From: Pollenia angustigena
Taxonomy: Eukaryota > Arthropoda > Insecta > Diptera > Polleniidae
NCBI GenBank assembly: GCA_930367215.1
Contig: OV884056.1
Location: forward strand, 93,259,285-93,323,284
Length of the DNA: 64,000 bases
Direction: 5' to 3'
Part shown: positions 58,901 to 64,000 of the stretch, piece after piece
Layout: every line of letters starts with the position of its first letter
Position numbering within the stretch: position 1 is the first letter of the stretch
The notes under the pieces: model-generated
Seen by the model: the letters and a program-made list of their open reading frames with translations, nothing else
Database searches by the model: none
What the model was told of the DNA's origin: nothing
Position numbers and translations under genes: made by a program

Positions 58901-61900
58901 TGAACAAACAAAAAAATTTAGCAACGACCGCACCACGATCAGCTTGTGTGTGTATTGTGTATATCTTTTGTTTGTGTAAAATTATTTTGCTGGCTTTTTG
59001 CTATTTTTCGTATGTGTATTTTGCTTTTGCAAAAACTGTTTGGTTTTTTTACCAGCCAAAAGGGACGAACATTAGTGATATTGTTACAAGTAAAACTGTT
59101 GCTATAAGTCTTATACGTTTAACAGTTTTATTTGGTTTAATATCTTTAGTTTGTCTAAAATCTTTATGGATGAAGTTTCCTGATGATCTGGCCTAAGCAA
59201 CCAGTGAAATGCATAGGAATAGCTTATCCCATCAACAATAAATTTCAAGTGTTTTTATCAAGAATAAAAACTGGGAATTAAGCACAAATAACAAAATCTT
59301 TTGAAATTAAAATTTTTTATTCCCAAAAATTGAAATTACTTTTTGATAATAAACAGGCAAGTGCACGGCCTAAAAAAACACTTAATTGACAACATCTTTT
59401 GTAAGTTGTTGTTTGTTTTTTATTTTGTTTTTCTTAACCTACTTACAACTACAATTAATGTTGAGAGAATTTCAACTAATTGTGGTGGGGAGTGTAAGAC
59501 GAGATAAACCCACTTTTTTATTGTTGATGTATTTTGTTCAAGCTTTGATATTGTTACAAGTAAAACTGTTGCTATAAGTCTTATACGTTTAACAGTTTTA
59601 TTTGGTTTAATATCTTTAGTTTGTCTAAAATCTTTATGGATGAAGTTTCCTGATGATCTGGCCTAAGCAACCAGTGAAATGCATAGGAATAGCTTATCCC
59701 ATCAACAATAAATTTCAAGTGTTTTTATCAAGAATAAAAACTGGGAATTAAGCACAAATAACAAAATCTTTTGAAATTAAAAAAAAAATAAACGTTATTT
59801 TACAGATTATTTGTTTTTTACAATTTAAATTAATTTTAAACCGAAATTTTTGTAATATCAGCAAACGGAATGAGTTGGAAGAATTCGAATTGATTGCATT
59901 TTCCACCATCTCATTTCATACTCTTCTAACAGAATTCCCTAACTGAAACACAACAAACGCTCACACCCAAACTCAAACTAATCCTTCGTTTTTAACTCAT
60001 CCTTTTTTTTAAGTAAAAATTTTAAAGTAAAAAATTCTATTGAAAAAAAATTAACACTTTCCTTTTTTATTTTCAAAAAACTTTAAATTTGATCTTAAAA
60101 AAAAACACATTTTTTTATAAAACTAACATTCACAAGTTACAACTAAAACAGTAACCGTAACATTTTTCCCCTTAAACGTTTCCTTATTTTCTTCTCTTTC
60201 TATCTAACCATCAAACATTTTTATTTCATTTCCGTTTATCTGTTTTTTCATGCATTTCCCGTCAATTTGTGTTAAATCAGCGTCGTCGAACGTGAGTTAA
60301 ATGTTCCACTGCCTCTATCGAAAATAATAAAAAAGTGGAACAATCTTTTGCAGGAATACAAGGTCAGTATATAAAAACAAATTTTATGTTTTCAAATAAA
60401 CAAAGTTTTAAATTCTTTTGATTGCTTCAAATCTTTTAAAATGCCTCAAAGGCTATCAAAATGTCCGAAGAGCCCAAAAGACGTGAATGGCCCTTCTTCA
60501 CACTGATGGATGTGTATTTTAGTGATCAGGTCAATGATCCTTCTTTACGTTTGTTTTCCTCTACCAAGACCCTTAAGGAGACCATAGATGATAGTGTTTT
60601 TGAAGATGATCCGATTATTGCATCGGCCATTGCGGCTGCTACTTCGGGAGCCTATATGAACATAGATGAACTGGTAAGACGCCAAAAGGAGCGGGCCGCC
60701 AATGAAAAGAAATTCGCCGTGAGCGATTACAAGTATGATATAAAACCCATGTTGGCCAATAATAAATTCAACAGCAGTGAAGCCATCAAATTGTCCAAAA
60801 GTGTCGATGACTTAAGCATGCAACAGTATAAAATCAAGGATGAACTCTTGAGGCAACGTGAGCAGGAGCAGCAGGAAAATATGGCAAAATTGAAACAACA
60901 GGCTCGCCAACATCATCAACAGCAACAGGCCGCTGCAGCTGCGGCAGTAGCACAGCAGCAGCAACAACAACAGCGCTTTCTTCAACAGCAACAGCAAGCT
61001 GCCCAACAGCAGCAGCAACAACAACAACAGCATCATGCCCATTTGGTACCACAGGCCGCTGCCACACCACCACCGCCGCCGCCAACTAGTTTACATGCTG
61101 CTCTACAACAGCAGCAACAAAATCTGCTACACCATCATCAACAGCAGCAGCAGCAACAACAACAGCAACAACAACGTCAACAACAACAGCAGCAACAGCT
61201 GCAACAAGAGCAGGAACGTCGTCGTGAATTACAGATGCATCATTCACCACATCTCACACCACCACAAACCTCACCCACCCAACAACAACAACAGCAACAA
61301 ACACAAATCCATCATCCTCAACAATCACCCCCCACACCAACACCCACAACCACAGCCCAACGGATCCATTTACAGACGGCCCAGCATCAAGCCGCTCAAC
61401 AGCAATTGCAACAGCAACAACAGAAACATTCCCAACAACCCTTCACCGATCCCAATACAATCGATCAGTACCTGCTGTCCTGGAATAATTTCCATGGCAA
61501 TATGTGTCGTGGCTTCCATACTCTGCAAAAGGATGAAAAAATGGTAGATGTTACAATTGCAGCCGGAGGAAAAATCTTTAAGGCCCACAAATTGGTATGA
61601 TTTCAGCTAAATTTGAAATTTATTTTATTAATTTTATATTTGTTTTTCAGGTTCTATCTGTTTGTAGTCCATATTTCCAACAGATATTTTTGGAAAACCC
61701 CTCCAGTCATCCCATTTTATTAATGGCCGATGTCGAGGCCAGCCATTTGGCTGGCTTATTAGATTTTATGTACAGTGGTCAGGTAAGGTTATGAGAAGAT
61801 TTGTTCGTGAAGCAGGCTTTGAGAAAATTACGAATTTTGTATTGGTCTATTTTTAGGTAAATGTGAAATATGAAGATTTGCCGGTTTTCCTCAAAGTGGC

Positions 61901-63480
61901 TGAGGCAATGAAAATCAAAGGTCTACACACAGAGGTGAGTTTTGTAATAAGGAATAGACATTAATTTGGCATAGAAGGTAGAAAATTAACTAACAATATT
62001 TTAAATCGAAAATATATTATATATATAATTAATTCCACTTTCTCTCTCTCTCTCTCGCATTCTCTCCCTTTCATTTGTACAGAAAAACATGGATGACGAA
62101 AACAAGGACAGCAGCTCATCACTCGACAACGAATCCACCGAATGTCACTTTGAACGCGGAACCCACAGTGTCAATATTACCGGACAAGGCTTTGATCCCA
62201 GAAAATCTCTACATGACTCACACACCATGAATGGCGGCGGTTCAACTCTAAACAATGGCAGCAGTAGCAACACAACACCTTTACCGGTACAGACATTTTC
62301 CTCATTCCGTGACCACATCAAATCGAAGGCTAGCTTAGCCGAAAGCTTTATGAAAAACCTCAGTCGTAACAACAACAATGTCAGCAATAACAACTTTAAT
62401 CATCTATCCAACAGCAATAGTATAGGAGAGGCCCTTAACAAGGAAAGCTACAATATCTTACAGACCAACAGCAAGAAATTAATGGACTCGGCACGAAAAC
62501 AACACAAATATTTGGCCAAACGGAAGATTTTAATGCATTACAGCGATGAATTGAATGAGAAACGTTTAAAGGAATTGGAACGCTATGGAATGGAAAATGA
62601 TACCAACAACAACAATCAAGAAGTGAACATACCCGAAACAGTGCCACAACATAATAATTTCAAAATACGTCTAATGGAAAATCACTTAAAAGCCAATCAG
62701 GAACAGCAGCAGAGAGAACAGCAGCAGCAACAACAGCGAGATCGGGAACGAGAACAGCAGCAGAAAACTAACAATAATAATAATCATGCCGATCCTGACG
62801 AAGAAGAGGAAGAAGCTTTAAATTTAGTGCAAAATAATTCCCATGATTATGACAAGAGCGATACAAAAATGATTAGAGAACCCAGTGATGTCTTAGAAAT
62901 TGTGGAAAATGAACCAGTCGATATGGATCAGACCTCAGAATCGGATGTTGCCAGTGTTAATAACGGATCCCAGCTTAGAGATGAGGATGACATTAACAAT
63001 AACAATCCCAGCAAAAAGGAGATCATGGTAATTGACAACAACAACAACACGGATATGAAAAGCAACGCCCTGATTAATACCATCAACAAAAAGCTGGACT
63101 ATCAGGCCCATACCGAAAGCAATAAGACAACAGCGGCTGCTGCTGCCATCACCGCCGCCACCACCACCCGAACAACAGCGGCACAAGAAGAACCGGATCC
63201 CCAACCGATGGATATCAGTGAACATGAAACAACACCCCATCATCACCACCATCATCTTCATCATCATCATGGCGACAGCGAAGATGACATTAACAACACT
63301 GACAGCAATAACAACAACAATCATCTTCAACTGGACTTGAGTACGGTCAAGAGTATAGCAACTGCCGAAATCCTGTGCGGTCTGAAAAGCAAAGTTTTCA
63401 AAATGGAGCAACTTGACTCTAGAGAAACATCAAACGAGACCCAGTGTCGTAATTTAAATGAGATTAAACAAGCTGAATGA
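55891..63480 (+). CDS. Myb/SANT-like plus BTB/POZ nuclear protein gene (six visible coding exons)
   Basis: Join 55891-55984, 60281-60362, 60452-61594, 61651-61782, 61857-61934 and 62083-63480; all junctions are GT/AG and keep frame, giving about 975 residues before the stop. Order of domains: a Myb/SANT-like (trihelix-type) DNA-binding domain over exons 1-3; a linker of Gln, Ala, His and Pro runs; a TTK-type BTB domain (DQYLLSWNNFHGNM... to ...AMKIKGLHTE); and a low-complexity tail rich in Asn, Gln, His and acidic residues. BTB domains of this class dimerise and recruit co-regulators, and the Myb/SANT part should bind DNA, so a transcription or chromatin regulator is the natural inference. 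No C2H2 finger or psq helix follows the BTB in this isoform. The first coding exon is not identified; exon 1 starts with the last two bases (GG) of a split codon, which would give Trp if the previous base is T. I cannot name the Drosophila orthologue with confidence. Confidence 0.85.
56102..56319. mobile_element. Inverted-repeat element carrying a tRNA-like core
   Basis: AGGCAATTCACAAAGTGTTCT (56102-56122, 21 bases with one mismatch) is matched by its complement at 56299-56319. Inside are a T run at 56146-56158 and a GC-rich tRNA-like segment. No clear target duplication. Confidence 0.7.
56196..56291 (-). ncRNA. tRNA-like sequence, probably tRNA-derived SINE or tRNA pseudogene
   Basis: On the minus strand there is a canonical pol III B box, GGTTCGATTCC (56225-56235), within a perfect 5-bp T stem GCGGG/CCCGC, and an upstream A-box-like TAGGATAGCTAG. 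The candidate acceptor halves (GTGCCCC and CAGAGAC) do not pair, and no CCA-type end is evident, so a working tRNA is unlikely. The downstream run of As on this strand fits a retroposed RNA. Confidence 0.65.
56320..56639. other. Intronic spacer
   Basis: No feature was recognised. The short open frame at 56516 is not gene-like. Confidence 0.4.
56640..56950. repeat. Member of the GATATTGTTACAAGTAA repeat family
   Basis: TTCTTAACCTACTTGTACT, the palindrome at 56708-56771, AAGATAAACTCACTGTTTATTG, GATATTGTTACAAGTAGAAC and ATCTTTATGGATGAAGTT occur in the same order as at 59400-59680 and 40660-41260. Confidence 0.72.
56708..56771. repeat. Perfect 64-bp palindrome without spacer
   Basis: Each base from 56708 to 56739 pairs with its partner from 56771 down to 56740. 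The left half begins ACTACAATTAATGTTGGAAG. The centre is CAATTG. Other copies of the same repeat (59448-59490) are imperfect palindromes here. Confidence 0.97.
57205..57390. repeat. Inverted copy of the repeat at 15420-15620
   Basis: GAATTGTTGTTGCAATATTATC and AAATATTTCGTACACACATG are the reverse of sequences at 15510-15580. It lies within an intron of the BTB gene. Confidence 0.6.
57544..58298. mobile_element. CAGTGTTCGAAAATA hAT-family element, interrupted and truncated
   Basis: It starts CAGTGTTCGAAAATA like 33456. It continues through GGGTTCGGCTC and GCAGAGGAACACAACCCTCAA, is split by another hAT element, then goes on with GCCGAACATTATATATTGTT and AATGTTCTATAATGTTTCA. The right terminus is lost where the 18778-family element begins. 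Confidence 0.8.
57630..58149 (+). mobile_element. hAT element with transposase C-terminus remnant and 8-bp duplication
   Basis: Inverted ends TAGTGCTGGGAAACTATCGA and its near complement (TCGATAGTATCCCAGCACTA), with a perfect duplication CCCTCAAT (57622-57629 and 58150-58157). Near 57870-57990 the + strand reads MEYIIVPVTSVASERYLSIF and KKLSSKIT, matching the hAT dimerisation domain, whose core is normally written as P(A/V)TSxxSERxFS. The rest of the transposase has been deleted. The ends carry repeated ATCGATA motifs. Confidence 0.9.
58299..58880. mobile_element. Second dispersed family, full copy in inverted orientation
   Basis: It starts CACACCACAATAGTGGAGAG and ends TCGGGCTTGACCGACTATACT, the reverse of 18778-19375. 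A GGCTGGCTGGCTGGCTG run lies near 58434. It has truncated the hAT element to its left. Confidence 0.78.
59078..59780. repeat. 235-bp direct repeat, two apparently identical copies 468 bp apart
   Basis: 59078-59312 and 59546-59780 appear identical base for base. Each begins GATATTGTTACAAGTAAAAC and includes TGATGATCTGGCCTAAGCAA. The spacer carries the CTACTTACAACTACAATT part of the same family, so the structure looks like one and a half tandem units of 468 bp. The copies do not have TG...CA ends or a coding interior, so they are not LTRs. Confidence 0.9.
59781..60280. other. Intron sequence before the second exon
   Basis: AT-rich. No repeat or gene was recognised. Confidence 0.5.
60281..60362 (+). 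CDS. Coding exon: second part of the Myb/SANT-like domain
   Basis: The acceptor is ATCAG at 60276-60280; the donor GTCAGT at 60363 is non-consensus at one position. The codons read VVERELNVPLPLSKIIKKWN and NLLQEYK. The IxKKWxNLxxxYK segment is the third helix of Myb/SANT-like domains, and the phase fits both neighbours. Confidence 0.78.
60452..61594 (+). CDS. Large coding exon: end of Myb/SANT, Gln-rich linker, first third of BTB
   Basis: The acceptor CAAAG at 60447-60451 gives AIKMSEEPKRREWPFFTLMD in frame; REWPFFxLMD closes the Myb/SANT-like domain. A Met at 60461 could start a shorter form, because an in-frame TAA at 60437 precedes it in unspliced RNA. Residues about 140-330 counted from that Met are dominated by CAG/CAA-coded Gln with Ala, His and Pro blocks. 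The BTB begins near residue 334. The exon ends after HKL, followed by donor GTATGA. Confidence 0.88.
61651..61782 (+). CDS. BTB exon, middle third
   Basis: A pyrimidine-rich acceptor TTTTTCAG precedes 61651. The 44 codons read VLSVCSPYFQQIFLENPSSH and on to GLLDFMYSGQ, the conserved core of insect BTB domains (VLSxCSPYF, LLDFMYxGxV). Donor GTAAGG. The intron is 56 bp upstream and 74 bp downstream, typical short fly introns. Confidence 0.93.
61857..61934 (+). CDS. BTB exon, last third
   Basis: Acceptor TATTTTTAG, 26 codons VNVKYEDLPVFLKVAEAMKI then KGLHTE, donor GTGAGT. VNV...LPxFLKxAExxxIKGL is the diagnostic end of TTK-type BTB domains. Confidence 0.93.
62083..63480 (+). CDS. Last visible coding exon: low-complexity tail
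   Basis: Acceptor TTTGTACAG after a CT-repeat tract. The exon opens KNMDDENKDSSSSLDNEST in frame with the BTB exon and runs 465 codons to TGA at 63478-63480. It contains Asn-rich runs, a basic patch (KQHKYLAKRKI) that could be a nuclear signal, a Gln/Arg-rich stretch, an acidic DPDEEEEE segment, poly-Ala/Thr and poly-His blocks. No recognised DNA-binding domain. Because insect BTB genes often splice alternative 3' ends, other isoforms may exist outside the window. Confidence 0.88.
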   Translation, partial: KNMDDENKDSSSSLDNESTECHFERGTHSVNITGQGFDPRKSLHDSHTMNGGGSTLNNGSSSNTTPLPVQTFSSFRDHIKSKASLAESFMKNLSRNNNNVSNNNFNHLSNSNSIGEALNKESYNILQTNSKKLMDSARKQHKYLAKRKILMHYSDELNEKRLKELERYGMENDTNNNNQEVNIPETVPQHNNFKIRLMENHLKANQEQQQREQQQQQQRDREREQQQKTNNNNNHADPDEEEEEALNLVQNNSHDYDKSDTKMIREPSDVLEIVENEPVDMDQTSESDVASVNNGSQLRDEDDINNNNPSKKEIMVIDNNNNTDMKSNALINTINKKLDYQAHTESNKTTAAAAAITAATTTRTTAAQEEPDPQPMDISEHETTPHHHHHHLHHHHGDSEDDINNTDSNNNNNHLQLDLSTVKSIATAEILCGLKSKVFKMEQLDSRETSNETQCRNLNEIKQAE

Positions 63481-64000
63481 TATTAAATGTCTATGCTAAA
63501 GAGAGCAGAGAGAGGGAGAACGTTAAAAACGAGCCAAGAGAAGAAAGCGAACATTTGGTATTTCGTAGAAGAAAATAGAAAATAAAACGTTAAATTTGTT
63601 TATTTTGTGCATTTGTTTTTTCTTTATTTTTATTTTTATTTTAAAAATTTTAAATAATAGTTATTTATTTTTATATACATAAAAAAAACTGTAGATTTAA
63701 TTTATACAACAAAATCTTAAAATATCAAAAATATTTAAAATAAGAAAGTGGAAATATGTTTAAATTTAAAATACACAAGAAAAAATGATCTTTAAAAAAA
63801 TAAATTTAAACAAGCAAAAATCCTTAAAATTAAGCAAAAATTAAACTAAAAAAAATCAAATCGAAACATTTTCATATGCTGCAGCTTTAACTTGCCAGCT
63901 CAGAATAAATTTCAGAAAAAAAAACAACAAAAACGCAATTCGGTTCAAAAATTTTTTCACACTCATTTCAACATTTTAAAAACTTCACTCACACATCTAA
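63481..64000 (+). other. 3' untranslated region and downstream AT-rich DNA
   Basis: A purine-rich GAGAGCAGAGAGAGGGAGAA lies just after the stop, then a poly(A) signal, then T/GT-rich DNA. From about 63640 the sequence is A/T tract with no visible feature. Confidence 0.6.
63582..63587 (+). terminator. Candidate polyadenylation signal AATAAA
   Basis: About 100 bp after the TGA and followed within 15-30 bp by a T/GT-rich tract (TTTGTTTATTTTGTGCATTTG), the usual arrangement for cleavage. Distal alternatives are likely in such AT-rich DNA. Confidence 0.6.

Noticed and set aside
59078..59780. LTR pair of a small retrotransposon
   Set aside because: The direct repeats lack TG...CA ends, primer-binding site and coding interior; the same modules occur elsewhere as a simple repeat family.
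60812..61085. Leu/Val-rich minus-strand frames
   Set aside because: Antisense translation of CAG repeats.
61035..61547. 170-codon open frame overlapping the large BTB exon
   Set aside because: It is the same CAG/CAA repeat tract read in another frame, giving Asn/Ser runs; the main frame is fixed by the BTB sequence.
62935..63411. 158-codon open frame on the minus strand
   Set aside because: It is antisense to the coding tail, and its Val/Met-rich composition simply mirrors the GAT/CAT and AAC repeats.

Overview
This is a strongly AT-rich piece of animal nuclear DNA. It almost certainly comes from a higher fly (cyclorrhaphous Diptera, probably a calyptrate such as a blow fly or house fly). 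The grounds are a BTB/POZ gene of the insect TTK type with long CAG/CAA tracts, short introns with GT/AG borders, and an intergenic landscape full of fly-type transposon debris (hAT, Tc1/mariner, pogo-like, piggyBac-like, PIF/Harbinger-like, Helitron, foldback and non-LTR remnants). The genus call is inference; no species marker was found.

Genes. The only well-supported gene is on the + strand at the right end. The open reading frame starting at 60461 is not the whole story. Upstream, two small exons (55891-55984 and 60281-60362) splice in phase onto 60452 and complete a Myb/SANT-like (trihelix-type) DNA-binding domain. It is followed by a Gln/Ala/His-rich linker, a BTB domain split over three exons (60452-61594, 61651-61782, 61857-61934) and a long Asn/Gln-rich acidic tail (62083-63480) with a stop and a nearby AATAAA. 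About 975 residues are visible; the first coding exon was not found. At the extreme left, 59-151 may be the last coding exon of another + strand gene.

Layout. 0-8.5 kb: a hAT MITE, copy A of a 2.65-kb inverted-repeat transposon, and a hAT-like element with internal repeats. 8.5-15 kb: unique AT-rich DNA with CA repeats and a 2.1-kb field of degenerate TATCGATA-type repeats. 15-20 kb: dispersed elements with 153-bp tandem cores. 22.2-24.3 kb: a foldback element nested in a related foldback element, both with perfect 9-bp target duplications. 26.6-29 kb: a Helitron 3' end and a Tc1/mariner remnant. 30-34.2 kb: copy B of the transposon seen at 2.8-6.5 kb. 34.6-41.3 kb: hAT, pogo-like and PIF-like elements. 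41.8-43 kb: a decayed Tc1/mariner transposase gene. 44.9-48.7 kb: nested piggyBac-, hAT- and PIF-like elements. 51.1-54 kb: two non-LTR reverse-transcriptase pseudogenes, each split by an insertion. 54.4-60 kb: more elements, a tRNA-like sequence inside inverted repeats, a perfect 64-bp palindrome and a 235-bp perfect direct repeat, all within the introns of the Myb/SANT-BTB gene or just upstream of it.

The two copies of the 2.65-kb transposon act as natural controls for each other. Each carries hAT-type insertions with 8-bp duplications at sites that are empty in the other copy. This gives a relative order of insertion. All boundaries and identities were read by eye; no alignment or database search was run.
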